Source of the DNA: Aphanocapsa sp. GSE-SYN-MK-11-07L
GTDB lineage: Bacteria > Cyanobacteriota > Cyanobacteriia > Thermosynechococcales > Thermosynechococcaceae
NCBI GenBank assembly: GCA_019359715.1
Contig: JAHHGS010000139.1
Coordinates: 124,001-188,000 of the forward strand
Direction: 5' to 3'
DNA: 64,000 bases
Each line of letters opens with the position of its first letter. Positions within the stretch are counted from its first letter, which is position 1. Of the stretch, positions 1 through 8,830 are shown piece after piece. Under the pieces are notes generated by a model. That model worked only from the letters and a program-made list of their open reading frames with translations, had not been told where the DNA came from and searched no databases. The position numbers and the translations under genes were made by a program.

Positions 1-333
1 CAGCGGGGCATCTTAATGACCGATACAGCTTTGAAGCATGTGCTGGCTTTGCGAGAGCAACAGGGACAAGACCTCTGCCTCCGGGTGGGTGTCCGAGGCG
101 GCGGTTGCTCTGGGATGTCTTACACGATGGACTTTGAAGATGCCAGCAATATCCGACCCGATGATCAGGTATTTGACTACGAAGGGTTTAAGGTTATCTC
201 TGACCCCAAAAGCATGCTCTATATTTATGGCTTGATGCTAGACTACAGCACGGCTTTGATTGGCGGTGGTTTCAAATTCACCAATCCTAATGCTAGCCAG
301 ACCTGTGGCTGCGGCACATCTTTCTCAGCTTGA
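1..333 (+). CDS. sufA: SufA/IscA-type iron-sulfur cluster assembly protein, 5' end outside window
   Basis: A-type Fe-S carrier/scaffold that accepts clusters from the SUF machinery and passes them to apoproteins in the cytoplasm. The three family cysteines are visible: one in GGCSG in the first third and two in the C-terminal CGCG. The first in-frame ATG is at 16, but the frame is open to base 1 (QRGILM before TDTALKHV). Family members carry a residue run there of the type xxGIxLSDxALKH, so the true start probably lies upstream of the window and this is a partial gene. A TPR gene follows after 15 nt and is probably cotranscribed. Confidence 0.9.
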   Translation, partial: QRGILMTDTALKHVLALREQQGQDLCLRVGVRGGGCSGMSYTMDFEDASNIRPDDQVFDYEGFKVISDPKSMLYIYGLMLDYSTALIGGGFKFTNPNASQTCGCGTSFSA

Positions 334-348
334 GCTTCGTTGATCTAA

Positions 349-777
349 ATGTCTATGCCGACTGAAACCGCTGATTCTCTTTTCCAGGCTGCTTTAGCTC
401 GTTACCAAGCGGGTGAGTCTGCTGAAACTCTCATTCCAGCTTTTATTGAGGTCTGCGATCGCGCTCAAAAGAGCAGCCCCGCTTGGACGTGCCTAGCCTG
501 GCTATACCTGCTGGCAGACAAACCCAACCAGGCCCTCAAAGCAGCCCAAAAGGCAGTCAAGCTCAGCCCCGAAGACCCGCAGGCTCGGATTAATTTGGCG
601 ATCGCCATGCTTGAAACCGGGCAAAAAGGGGTGCGTCCTCACGTCGAGCTGGCCCAGCACATTGTGATGGGGATTGCCGAGATGCGCGAAGAGGTGGAAG
701 GCAACTTTGCTGATGGTCTGAAGCGCAAGCCCGACTGGAAAAGTTTAATCCGCGTTCAAAACTGGATTTTTGACTAA
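349..777 (+). CDS. Small TPR-repeat protein downstream of sufA
   Basis: A 142-residue soluble protein without signal peptide or membrane segment. The middle (about residues 38-90) holds two helical repeats with TPR spacing (PAWTCLAWLYL, then PNQALKAAQKAVKLSPEDPQ), so it is a helical scaffold for protein-protein contacts. The C-terminus (KRKPDWKSLIRVQNWIFD) is aromatic and basic. It lies 15 nt after the sufA-type gene on the same strand, which suggests one transcript and possibly a role in Fe-S assembly; that link is inference from position. ATG 349 is used; ATG 355 is an alternative two codons later. Confidence 0.75.
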   Translation: MSMPTETADSLFQAALARYQAGESAETLIPAFIEVCDRAQKSSPAWTCLAWLYLLADKPNQALKAAQKAVKLSPEDPQARINLAIAMLETGQKGVRPHVELAQHIVMGIAEMREEVEGNFADGLKRKPDWKSLIRVQNWIFD

Positions 778-786
778 GTTAATGTT

Positions 787-825
787 TTTTAAGGGGACGC
801 CAGCAATGCTGGCGTCCCCTTAAAA
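787..825. repeat. 18-bp perfect inverted repeat after the sufA-TPR pair, possible bidirectional terminator
   Basis: Arms 787-804 and 808-825 are perfectly complementary around a 3-nt loop. The G+C-rich core is AAGGGGACGCCAGC, flanked by T4 on the left arm and A4 on the right. It begins 10 nt after the stop of the TPR gene. No long U tract follows the stem on either strand, so a terminator role is plausible but not canonical; it could also be a copy of a dispersed palindrome. Confidence 0.6.
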
Positions 826-861
826 TCTAATTAGCATCGATTTTTGAGGTCTAGCTCAAGC

Positions 862-1122
862 ATGAAAGACAAACTGCTGAACGGACTCAACTTGATTTTA
901 ATGGCCAATTTTTTTTTGGTGCTATTTGGTTTTTTCTGGTTTGTGGTTGCAGTGCTGGGACGAGCCGCTAATTTTCCCCTCGGTCTAGATCTGTGGTATC
1001 GACTTTGGCAACCTGTGTTTACGCCTGCGATCGGGCTGCTCATGGGCGGTGCCGTTTTGAGCGGGATAATTAGTCAAATTAAAAAGCGCCTGCCGTTTCT
1101 GCCCAATTCCTCAAAATCCTGA
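862..1122 (+). CDS. Small two-helix membrane protein of unknown function
   Basis: An 86-residue protein. I place the start at ATG 862; the frame is open to a TTG at 844, which would add six serine-rich residues. Two hydrophobic segments are visible, about residues 13-33 (LILMANFFLVLFGFFWFVVAV) and 55-72 (PVFTPAIGLLMGGAVLSG), separated by a short loop and followed by a basic tail (QIKKRLPF). This predicts a small helical-hairpin inner or thylakoid membrane protein. It looks like a conserved cyanobacterial hypothetical protein; I do not recognise a function. Confidence 0.65.
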   Translation: MKDKLLNGLNLILMANFFLVLFGFFWFVVAVLGRAANFPLGLDLWYRLWQPVFTPAIGLLMGGAVLSGIISQIKKRLPFLPNSSKS

Positions 1123-1198
1123 CCTGAATCCCACCACCCGAAATTTAACCGCAGGCTTTCAGCCTATTCTGGAGTAGATCTACTTCTAGGCTGACGGC

Positions 1199-2926
1199 TT
1201 GAAACCTGCTTCTGACTATGGGCAACTGCTGCCTTACCTAAAACCCCACTGGCGAATTTTGACGATCGCCCTGGTCTGCACCCTGGGGTTTGTGACCACC
1301 ATGCCGGTGATGGCCTACCTGGTTGGTCAAGCTGGGGGGATGATTGGGCAAGGGCAAGTAGTCGCCTTGGCGCAGATCTCCGGGCTGGTCGCGGTGCTGT
1401 TTGTGATCCGGGGCTTCTTGCTGTATGGGCAAGATTCTTTAATGGCCAAAGCCGCGTTTGCGATCGTACTTGACCTGCGACAGCGGGTTTATCGGCATCT
1501 GCACAGTCTGGGCTTAGATTACTTCGAGACGGCGGCCACCGGCGACCTTAGCTATCGATTGACTGAAGACATTGATCGGATTGGAGAGGTAGTCAATAAA
1601 GCTTTTCACCAGTTGGTGCCCTGCATTTTAACCATTTTGGCTTTGCTGGGCTATATGCTTTATCTCAACTGGCAGTTGACCCTAGCGACGCTGATTACGG
1701 CTCCGCTGGTCGGGGTGTTGGTGGGCTGGTTTGGCGATCGGCTGCTCCACTTTTCCCGGCTGAGCCAAAACCAGGTGGCTAATCTTTCCTCCATGCTGAC
1801 GGAGGTGTTCAGCGGGATTCGGCTGGTCAAGGCTTTTGCGGCCGAACCCTACGAAATCAACCGCTTTGTCAAAGCAGCCAAAATCAACCAGCAGTCTCGC
1901 TACGCCACCGAACGGGTGAAAGCAATTCAGTATCCGGTGATTGCTTTTTTAGAAGCGGTCAGCATCATTCTGCTGTTTTTGCTCGGCACCTGGCAGATTG
2001 CCTTGGGCAACCTGACCGCCAAAGACTTTATTAGCTTTGGCACTGGCGTAGCGCTAATTATTGAACCGATTCAGCAGATTACCGCCAACTATAACGAAAT
2101 TAAGCAAGGGCAAGCCTCGCTGGATCGAGTGTTTGAACTGTTTCAAATTCAACCCAATATCAAAGAAAAACCAGGGGCGATCGCCCTTGACACGGTGAAT
2201 GGGCAAGTCGAGTATCGGCAAATTCAGTTTGCCTATCGGCCCGATCAGCCCGTCTTAGAAAACCTGAATCTGCTGGCCCTGCCCGGAGAAGTAATTGCCC
2301 TGGTCGGACACTCTGGGGCAGGCAAAACCACCTTGGTTAACCTACTGCCCCGCTTTTACGACCCCTCAGTCGGGCAAATTTTGGTCGATGGCGTTGATAT
2401 TCAGACTGTCACCCTGCGGAGTTTGCGGCAGCAAATTGGACTAGTGCCGCAGGAAACCGTCCTGTTTTCAGGCACGATCGCTGAAAATATTGCCTTTGGT
2501 CAGTCAGCTTTAGATTTGGCAGCGATTCAAGCGGCGGCCAAAGTTGCCAACGCCGATCGGTTTATTAGCCAGTTTCCAGACGGCTATCAAACCTGGGTCG
2601 GGGAACGCGGCATTACCCTGTCGGGCGGACAGCGGCAGCGAATTGCGATCGCCCGCGCCGTCTTGCGCAACCCCCGGATTTTGATTCTGGATGAAGCCAC
2701 TTCTGCCCTCGATGCCGAATCAGAAGCGCTGGTGCAAGAAGCCCTGGAACGGGTTATGCAGGGGCGAACCGTGTTTATTATTGCCCACCGCCTGACCACA
2801 GTTCGCCGCGCTGATCGGATTTTAGTCCTAGAGCAAGGTCGCGTAGTCGAGTCTGGCACTCACAGCGAGTTATTGAATCAAGCTTCTCGCTATGCCCGTT
2901 TCTATGCTCATCAACTGCCAGACTAA
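1199..2926 (+). CDS. ABC exporter half-transporter, MsbA/lipid-A-exporter-like
   Basis: A 575-residue fused membrane and ATPase half-transporter, expected to work as a homodimer in the cytoplasmic membrane. About six transmembrane helices occupy residues 15-300. The ATPase domain has Walker A GHSGAGKTT near residue 370, the Q-loop region, signature LSGGQRQR, Walker B ILILDEATSALD and H-loop AHRLTT. The length is typical of MsbA-like exporters that flip lipids or glycolipids or export peptides; substrate cannot be told from sequence. The start is a TTG at 1199 without a strong Shine-Dalgarno. A glycosyltransferase gene downstream hints at envelope glycan or lipid transport, as inference only. 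Confidence 0.88.
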   Translation: MKPASDYGQLLPYLKPHWRILTIALVCTLGFVTTMPVMAYLVGQAGGMIGQGQVVALAQISGLVAVLFVIRGFLLYGQDSLMAKAAFAIVLDLRQRVYRHLHSLGLDYFETAATGDLSYRLTEDIDRIGEVVNKAFHQLVPCILTILALLGYMLYLNWQLTLATLITAPLVGVLVGWFGDRLLHFSRLSQNQVANLSSMLTEVFSGIRLVKAFAAEPYEINRFVKAAKINQQSRYATERVKAIQYPVIAFLEAVSIILLFLLGTWQIALGNLTAKDFISFGTGVALIIEPIQQITANYNEIKQGQASLDRVFELFQIQPNIKEKPGAIALDTVNGQVEYRQIQFAYRPDQPVLENLNLLALPGEVIALVGHSGAGKTTLVNLLPRFYDPSVGQILVDGVDIQTVTLRSLRQQIGLVPQETVLFSGTIAENIAFGQSALDLAAIQAAAKVANADRFISQFPDGYQTWVGERGITLSGGQRQRIAIARAVLRNPRILILDEATSALDAESEALVQEALERVMQGRTVFIIAHRLTTVRRADRILVLEQGRVVESGTHSELLNQASRYARFYAHQLPD

Positions 2927-2941
2927 TCGTTCGCTAAAATT

Positions 2942-2965
2942 AGTCAGCTACTCGCCTAGCTGATT
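2942..2965 (+). terminator. Weak hairpin after the ABC exporter
   Basis: The 9-bp stem AGTCAGCTA (2942-2950) pairs with TAGCTGATT (2957-2965), with one G-T pair and a 6-nt loop, followed by CTTTAAG. It starts 16 nt after the exporter stop. The U tract is short, so termination efficiency is uncertain. Confidence 0.4.
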
Positions 2966-3074
2966 CTTTAAGCATAATGTTTAAGATCTGTGCACAAATA
3001 TATTATCCTTAGAAGCTATTAGGTGCTTAAAATTTCGCCTGCTAAGAGTTCATTTTTTTGTGTTCACAGGGTAA

Positions 3075-3851
3075 TTGCAATTGGTAGCACAGTCTTTTAT
3101 CACGCAAACCGTTCAGCGCCTCTCAGTGATGGGAGTGCCCGTGCACGTCTTGGCAGATTATTCTGATTGGCTGTTGACTCGCCTATCCAACCGCCAGGGT
3201 AGCCATGTGGTTACCCTCAATTCAGAAATGGCGATGCAGGCAGAAGCAACGCCAGAACTGGCCAAGGTGATGCAGCAAGCGGAGCTAATTGTGCCCGATG
3301 GGGCTGGAGTTGTTCTCTACTTGCGCCTGTTTGGCTTTAAGGTTAAACGCTGTCCAGGGATTGAACTGTCAGAATCTTTGCTCAAAAAAGCCGCTGAAGC
3401 AGCCCCCCCTCTGTCAGTTTTCTTTTATGGCGGAGCGCCTGGCGTGACCGAACTAGCCAAGCGAAAGTGGCAGAGCAAGTTGCCCAGCTTAAATGTGATT
3501 GGCACCGAGCATGGGTTTCACCCCCCGGAAGCCGAAGCGAAAATTCTAGAGCGCTTAGCTAAACTGAAGCCCGACATCATTTTTGTTGCCCTTGGTGTCC
3601 CTAGACAAGAGTATTGGATTGCTCAACACCGTTCGGTTTGCCCCCAAGCAATTTGGGTTGGCGTGGGCGGCAGTTTTGATGTTTGGACAGGGCAAAAAAA
3701 TCGCGCCCCTGGCTGGCTGCGAGACAACAACTTAGAGTGGGTCTACCGCCTTTATCAAGAACCCTGGCGCTGGCGGCGGATGTTGGCTTTGCCCCAGTTT
3801 GCCTACCGAGCGATTCAAGATCGACTGACTCAAGGATTGCCTTCTTCCTGA
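3075..3851 (+). CDS. WecG/TagA/CpsF family glycosyltransferase (GT26)
   Basis: A predicted glycosyltransferase that adds a sugar, typically N-acetylmannosamine or a uronic acid, to a lipid-linked intermediate during cell-surface polysaccharide synthesis. Family features seen are GVPVHVL near the start, TLNSEM, the VPDGAGVV loop with an acidic residue, CPGIELSE, FYGGAPG, and VALGVPRQEYW in the last third. The length of 258 fits the family. Candidate starts are TTG 3075, TTG 3081 or ATG 3129; the last would begin just before the conserved GVPVHVL. ftsE begins two bases after the stop, so the three genes may share a transcript. Confidence 0.85.
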   Translation: MQLVAQSFITQTVQRLSVMGVPVHVLADYSDWLLTRLSNRQGSHVVTLNSEMAMQAEATPELAKVMQQAELIVPDGAGVVLYLRLFGFKVKRCPGIELSESLLKKAAEAAPPLSVFFYGGAPGVTELAKRKWQSKLPSLNVIGTEHGFHPPEAEAKILERLAKLKPDIIFVALGVPRQEYWIAQHRSVCPQAIWVGVGGSFDVWTGQKNRAPGWLRDNNLEWVYRLYQEPWRWRRMLALPQFAYRAIQDRLTQGLPSS

Positions 3852-3853
3852 CT

Positions 3854-4585
3854 ATGGCTCAAACGGTTTCTAGAAGTGCTGTTGCTGCGAATCAATCACT
3901 TTCAGATCCTGCGCCAGCCATGATTGAGTTTACCGGAGTGACAAAATCTTACCCCGGTGGCCAGGCCAGCTTACGGCAGGCTAACCTCAGCATTCAGCGG
4001 GGAGAATTTGTGTTTGTGACCGGGGCTTCTGGTTCAGGTAAATCTACCCTGATGAAGCTGATTTATGGTCAAGAGCATCCCGATCAGGGCAGCATTAAGG
4101 TAGATGGGCAGGAAGTCAGTCAGCTAGCGGGCGATCGCCTGGCCCTGTTTCGCCGCCGGCTGGGGATTATTTTTCAAGACTACAAGCTGCTCGAACAGCG
4201 AACGATCGCTGAAAATGTTGGCTTTGTCCTCCGGGCCCAAGGCGTGCGATCGGCAGAAATTCAAAAACGGCTGACGCCTGCCCTGCAATTGGTGGGCTTA
4301 CTCGATAAAGCCAGTGCCTTTCCGCATCAGCTTTCAGGTGGGGAACAGCAGCGGGCCAGCATTGCCAGGGCAATCATTGGCTCTCCGAGCTTAATTCTGG
4401 CGGATGAACCGACGGGTAATCTAGATCAAGAAAATGCCTTGCAGGTGCTGCGGCTGCTGCGACAACTGCATGACTTTGGGATTACCGTCATGGTGACAAC
4501 CCACGATTTGAATCTAATCAAATCGACTCAGTTTCCGGTGATTCAACTCCAGCAGGGCCAACTAGAGCGACTGGCGGAGCCATGA
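3854..4585 (+). CDS. ftsE: Cell-division ABC ATPase FtsE
   Basis: ATPase of the FtsEX complex, which drives conformational change in FtsX to control peptidoglycan hydrolases at the septum. From ATG 3854 the protein is 243 residues: Walker [10 protein letters not shown] at about 57-65, signature LSGGEQQR, Walker [13 protein letters not shown] and the H-loop in VTTHD. The frame is open upstream to 3683 but that part overlaps the preceding glycosyltransferase, so I discard it. ATG 3920 (MIEFTGV) is closer to the usual FtsE start; the extra 22 residues are low-complexity. The stop overlaps the ftsX ATG (ATGA at 4582), indicating translational coupling. Confidence 0.93.
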   Translation: MAQTVSRSAVAANQSLSDPAPAMIEFTGVTKSYPGGQASLRQANLSIQRGEFVFVTGASGSGKSTLMKLIYGQEHPDQGSIKVDGQEVSQLAGDRLALFRRRLGIIFQDYKLLEQRTIAENVGFVLRAQGVRSAEIQKRLTPALQLVGLLDKASAFPHQLSGGEQQRASIARAIIGSPSLILADEPTGNLDQENALQVLRLLRQLHDFGITVMVTTHDLNLIKSTQFPVIQLQQGQLERLAEP

Positions 4586-5592
4586 ATTGGACAGGCTGGA
4601 CAAGATGGTTCAAGCGGGAATGGCGACTCTGGCCTGAACAAAGGGGCAGCAAACGAGTGGGTGATTCTGCTCAGGGGCGGACTCAACACCCTCGGCAGTC
4701 GCCGTTCACCCACTTGCCTTACCTGCTGCACGAAACGGGGCTAGGGCTAAGGCGGGGCGGCTGGATGAACTGGGCGGCGGTCAGCACTGTGACGGTGCTG
4801 CTGTTTCTGCTGGGGATTGGTTTGCAAACCTCTTGGCAGGTGAATGGGCTATTGCAGCAGGTGGGCAGCCAACTGCAAATTTCAGTTTATCTGCGCCCAG
4901 ATGCTTCCGTTGCCACCGTCCAGCTTTTGGTGGCACAATTGCCCCAGATTAGCCATGTTGAAGTGGTTGGCAAAGACCAGGCCTGGCGATCGCTGCTCAA
5001 AGACTTGGGGGCAGCGGAGATTGCCGGAGCCAACCAAGGACTCGAAAGTAACCCGCTCGTGGATGAGCTGCGGATTGAAGCCACCAGTCCAGACCAAGTA
5101 CCGCAGTTGGCCCAAGCTTTAGGCCAAATTAACGGCGTAGACGAAGTTCAGTATCTTGACCAAGCCTTAAAGAATTTGGCCCAGCTCAATCGGGGCTTAA
5201 ATCAAATCGGCTTAGCCGTGGTTGGATTGCTGACCACAACGGCGATCGCGGTGATTTCGACCACGATTCGCCTGATTGTAATCACCCGCCAGCGAGACAT
5301 TGAAGTGATGCAGTTGGTAGGCGCTACTAAAAACTGGATTTATCTGCCGTTTGTCTTTCAAGGGATTGGCTTTGGCTTGGCCGGAGCAGCAATTGCTTGG
5401 GGGCTGATTTTAGTCACTCAAACCCTATTCAAACATTTGCTAGCCCAACAGTCTTATTTGCTGCAAGGGTTAACCGCAGGTCTTCAGCTTTCTTTACTGC
5501 AAACAATTGCTTTACCCGTGAGCTTGGTCGGGCTGGGAGTGCTGGTGGGTCTGGTTGGCAGCATTTTGGCAGTCCGCCGATCGGTAAATTAA
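4582..5592 (+). CDS. ftsX: Cell-division membrane protein FtsX
   Basis: Membrane partner of FtsE. The protein has a cytoplasmic N-terminus, one transmembrane segment (about 63-83, ending in LLFLLGIGLQTSW), a periplasmic domain of about 120 residues, and three C-terminal transmembrane helices, the normal FtsX topology. It overlaps the ftsE stop by 4 nt. The hydrophilic N-terminal extension before the conserved LLHETGLGLRR is about 48 residues, long for the family; a GTG at 4657 in the same frame would shorten it. The coupling to ftsE supports the call strongly. Confidence 0.92.
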   Translation: MNWTGWTRWFKREWRLWPEQRGSKRVGDSAQGRTQHPRQSPFTHLPYLLHETGLGLRRGGWMNWAAVSTVTVLLFLLGIGLQTSWQVNGLLQQVGSQLQISVYLRPDASVATVQLLVAQLPQISHVEVVGKDQAWRSLLKDLGAAEIAGANQGLESNPLVDELRIEATSPDQVPQLAQALGQINGVDEVQYLDQALKNLAQLNRGLNQIGLAVVGLLTTTAIAVISTTIRLIVITRQRDIEVMQLVGATKNWIYLPFVFQGIGFGLAGAAIAWGLILVTQTLFKHLLAQQSYLLQGLTAGLQLSLLQTIALPVSLVGLGVLVGLVGSILAVRRSVN

Positions 5593-5697
5593 CCACGAAG
5601 CTCCAGGGGATAACTTAAGCGATCGCGAGTGAATCAGGTAATCTAGAAATACATGCTTACCAAGGCTGCAACCTGGCTTCACCCCAAGAGCACATTG

Positions 5698-7632
5698 ATG
5701 ATCATTCAAACATCCCTGTTGCAGGAACTCCTAGAAGCTCAGCCCCATCTTCACCCCCAACTGTATTTTAAGTCTTCTTTAACGGCGCTATCGCACGCGA
5801 TGGAAGATCAGGTGTTAGCTGGAGCCGATCAACCTGTGATTATCGCTAGCTTTCAGCGAGAGCGATTTTATCGTCAAGAAGCTCACCGCTATGCCAGAAT
5901 TTCCGAAAAGTCGAATCAGGTTTACGTTTTAGCTGCTCCAGAAACAGAATTCAAAACTTGCTCCGATCGCTATGAGACAATTGCCTTCGATGCCAAAGAT
6001 GGTCTGAGTCACGAATGGCACCTGATTGTGGTTGGGCAGCAGTATGCCGTCTGTCTGCTTTGCCGTGAGCATCCGCTCTCGCCCGGTCGTTCGCGGATGC
6101 CACCGCTGCCCCACATTGACCAATCGCGGCGGTTTGAAGGCATTTGGACGTTTGACCGCGGGATTGCCTGCCAAGCGGCTCGACTCTTTTTAAACCGAAT
6201 TCGCCGCTATCAGCCTGCCCTCAAGCCTAAAATCGCCGCTGCTTTGGCGTTAGTGGAGGAAGCCGAAACCGTATCAGCTAACCAAGTTGACCCGGCTCCC
6301 TTTGCCGATCGCTTGGTGATGTATCTGCAAGCCGGGCAATACAAGCAAAATAAAGCCTATCGCCAAATTGCGGCCCAAGAGGCCAGAGAGCGCTTAATTA
6401 ACTCAATTACCGCCGCGATTCGACGCTCCCTTGACCCCAACCAAATTTTGACTGTTGCCACCCAAGAGCTGGGGCAAGCCTTGCAGAGCGATCGCTGCTT
6501 GATCTATCGCTGTCAGGCGACCGAAAACAGCGCCACTCTAGAGTATGAGTTTGTCTTAGACCCAGCCACGGTGGTCTTAATGCAGGGAAAGCTCTGGCCG
6601 TTGCGAACCAATCCGCTGTTTCAGCAGGTGGTCACAAGCCAAGAACCGCTCCAGGTTCAAAACACTCAAACTCATCCTCAACTGCAGGGAGCAAAAAGCT
6701 TCCAAGCGCGGCTCCAGCAGGCAAATGTGCAGGCTTTGTTAATCGTTCCTGTCCTCTATCAAGGGCAACTGTTGGGGATTGTAGAACTGCACCACTGTCA
6801 GCCGACCACGACTGAAATTTGGAGCGATGCCGATGTTTCGCTGGTCGAGGCGATCGCCCTCCAAGTTGGGGTGGCCCTGATTCAAGCTAAAGCCTACGCT
6901 GACTTAGAAGACCTGAATCGGCAGCTAGAAGCGCTGGATCGCACCCGCAGCAACCTAATTGCGATTACTGGGCATGAGCTGCGCACCCCGCTTTCCACCA
7001 TTCAAGTTTGCCTGGAAAGCCTAGCCAGTGAACCGGACATGCCTGCCAACTTACGGCAGGTGATGCTGAGTACCGCCGTCAGTGATGCGGAACGGATGCG
7101 AAAGCTGATCCAAGATTTTCTCACCCTTTCGCAGCTAGAGAGCGGGCGAGTAGTTTGGAATCCAGAACCGCTGCCATTGCAAGAAATCGTTGACCTAGCG
7201 TTAAGCAGCCTGCGGGTTTCAGCTAACAACAGCAAATTGCCTAAAATTACGACCGATGTTCCGGCCGAGTTGCCCTTGGTGCGGGGAGATGGTGAATGGC
7301 TGGTCGAGGTGCTCTCGAAGCTGTTAGACAACGCCTGTAAATTTACGACGGATCAAGGTCAGGTCAGAATCGAAGCTCACCCGAATGGCGGCCAAATGCT
7401 GGAAGTCACCGTTACTGATACGGGGCGGGGAATTGAACCCGATCGGCTCGAAACCGTCTTCGATCGCTTTTACCAAGAAGAAGGCGCACTGCGGCGAACA
7501 ACTGGCGGCACCGGCTTAGGGCTAGCGATTTGTCGTCAAATTATTACCAACTTAGGCGGCGAAATTTGGGCTGAATCAGCCGGCAAAGACAAGGGTAGCC
7601 AATTTCACTTTACAATTCCGATCATTCAGTGA
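5698..7632 (+). CDS. DICT-GAF sensor histidine kinase
   Basis: A soluble hybrid sensor kinase of about 644 residues. The N-terminal 150 residues match the DICT sensory domain of cyanobacterial two-component proteins (SLLQELLEAQPHLHPQ, then FKSSLTALSHAMED). A GAF domain occupies roughly 240-400, then HisKA with the phospho-accepting His at about residue 426 in GHELRTPL, and an ATPase domain with N box LLDNACKFT, G1 DTGRGI, F box FDRFYQ and G2 TGGTGLGLAI. I prefer ATG 5698 over ATG 5653 because it begins at the DICT consensus. No response regulator is adjacent, so the partner is unknown. No transmembrane segment is visible. Confidence 0.88.
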   Translation: MIIQTSLLQELLEAQPHLHPQLYFKSSLTALSHAMEDQVLAGADQPVIIASFQRERFYRQEAHRYARISEKSNQVYVLAAPETEFKTCSDRYETIAFDAKDGLSHEWHLIVVGQQYAVCLLCREHPLSPGRSRMPPLPHIDQSRRFEGIWTFDRGIACQAARLFLNRIRRYQPALKPKIAAALALVEEAETVSANQVDPAPFADRLVMYLQAGQYKQNKAYRQIAAQEARERLINSITAAIRRSLDPNQILTVATQELGQALQSDRCLIYRCQATENSATLEYEFVLDPATVVLMQGKLWPLRTNPLFQQVVTSQEPLQVQNTQTHPQLQGAKSFQARLQQANVQALLIVPVLYQGQLLGIVELHHCQPTTTEIWSDADVSLVEAIALQVGVALIQAKAYADLEDLNRQLEALDRTRSNLIAITGHELRTPLSTIQVCLESLASEPDMPANLRQVMLSTAVSDAERMRKLIQDFLTLSQLESGRVVWNPEPLPLQEIVDLALSSLRVSANNSKLPKITTDVPAELPLVRGDGEWLVEVLSKLLDNACKFTTDQGQVRIEAHPNGGQMLEVTVTDTGRGIEPDRLETVFDRFYQEEGALRRTTGGTGLGLAICRQIITNLGGEIWAESAGKDKGSQFHFTIPIIQ

Positions 7633-7847
7633 ACAAAGGCAGAAGATTTAAGGCAGGGGGCAGAAAGCCAATTTCGGCTAGCTTGGTGATGTCTAAGCTG
7701 CTTAGCAATCGGGACTCAGAACCAGGGTCGATGCCAGATTCCAAAATCAGCTAGATTGGTACTGGAGCGGCGATCAAGAGGCTAAAATCTTGGCTTTGCG
7801 CGATCGCTCTTCATCTTTTCAGCAATCGTTTCCGGCGTTTATTTCGT

Positions 7848-8114
7848 ATGTTCACCATTGATCTCACCCTGAAGGGAACCCCTCTTGCTTTGTCGGTTGA
7901 GCGTAAAGAAGCGGCGGATGCCGAAGCCCTTTACAACAAAATTTTAAAAGCCATCCAAGCTAGCTCAGCCCAAGTGGTTGAGCTTACCTGCGATCGCCAG
8001 ACCGAAAAGAAAATTGGCGTTCTCAGCACCGAAATTTCGGCTGTGCAGGTGTCCGACAAGTCTAATGCAGGCGGATCTGGTCGCCCACCGGGGTTTTGGC
8101 AACTGAGTCAATGA
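7848..8114 (+). CDS. UPF0367 family protein
   Basis: An 88-residue cyanobacterial protein of unknown function, recognised from the N-terminal IDLTLKGTPLALSV, the central VELTCDRQTEKK and the C-terminal SGRPPGFWQL. Its stop codon overlaps the ATG of the following ABC ATPase gene (ATGA at 8111-8114), so the two are translationally coupled and probably act together, which is inference. The preceding gap of 215 bases carries no gene and no structure I would defend. Confidence 0.88.
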   Translation: MFTIDLTLKGTPLALSVERKEAADAEALYNKILKAIQASSAQVVELTCDRQTEKKIGVLSTEISAVQVSDKSNAGGSGRPPGFWQLSQ

Positions 8115-8782
8115 CCGCTGCTAGCATTCGCCTCCAAGACCTTACCTTTGGTTGGCGAGCCGACCAGCCAATTTTACGCTCATGCAGCTTAGAAGTGCCG
8201 AAAGGTCAGTTTTGGATGCTGTTGGGCACGAATGGCAGCGGTAAGTCAACCCTGCTGCGCTTGTTGGCGGGGCTGCTGCCAATCCAGTCAGGAGTGTTAC
8301 ATATTGATCCACCAATTGGCTTTGTGTTCCAAAATCCTGACCACCAATTGGTGATGCCCACGGTCGGGGCTGATGTGGCGTTTAGCCTAGGCTCAGAAAA
8401 TCTCTCCTCTGGGCAAGTTCGGCAGCGAGTCGAAGCAGCCCTAGATGCAGTCAATATGCGAGCCTTGCAGCGTCGCCCAATTTATGCCCTGAGCGGAGGA
8501 CAAAAGCAGCGAGTGGCGATCGCCGGGGCGCTGGCTCGTCACTGTGAGGTGCTGCTGTTTGATGAACCAACTGCCCTGCTCGACCCCGATAGCCAGCGCG
8601 ACTTGGTCAGCTACGTCCGTCAATTGGTGACAAGTCGAGGTCTAACTGCGCTTTGGGTGACGCATCGCCTAGATGAATTAGACTACTGCGACGGCGCTTT
8701 TTTGCTAGAGCAAGGGCAAGTTGTCGATCAAGGCGAAACCACTCACCTCAAGCAATACCTGCTCAGCCGACTAGACGGATAG
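8111..8782 (+). CDS. ABC transporter ATP-binding protein, ECF/CbiO-like
   Basis: A 223-residue stand-alone ABC ATPase. Walker A GTNGSGKST lies near residue 40, the Q-loop in FQNPDHQ, the signature is LSGGQKQR, Walker B is EVLLFDEPTALLD and the H-loop is VTHRLDEL. The FQNPDHQL sequence is typical of energy-coupling factor and CbiO ATPases for vitamin or metal uptake. ATG 8111 overlaps the UPF0367 stop; the frame extends upstream to 8096 but within the previous gene. No permease gene is beside it, so the membrane partner must be encoded elsewhere. Confidence 0.87.
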   Translation: MTAASIRLQDLTFGWRADQPILRSCSLEVPKGQFWMLLGTNGSGKSTLLRLLAGLLPIQSGVLHIDPPIGFVFQNPDHQLVMPTVGADVAFSLGSENLSSGQVRQRVEAALDAVNMRALQRRPIYALSGGQKQRVAIAGALARHCEVLLFDEPTALLDPDSQRDLVSYVRQLVTSRGLTALWVTHRLDELDYCDGAFLLEQGQVVDQGETTHLKQYLLSRLDG

Positions 8783-8830
8783 CTTGGGTGACTCAGGCAG
8801 CTTTGAAGCCCAGATTCTGGGGCAACTTGA

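Noticed and set aside
3683-3853. N-terminal extension of the ftsE frame
   Set aside because: It lies within the glycosyltransferase gene on the same strand and has no FtsE-like content.
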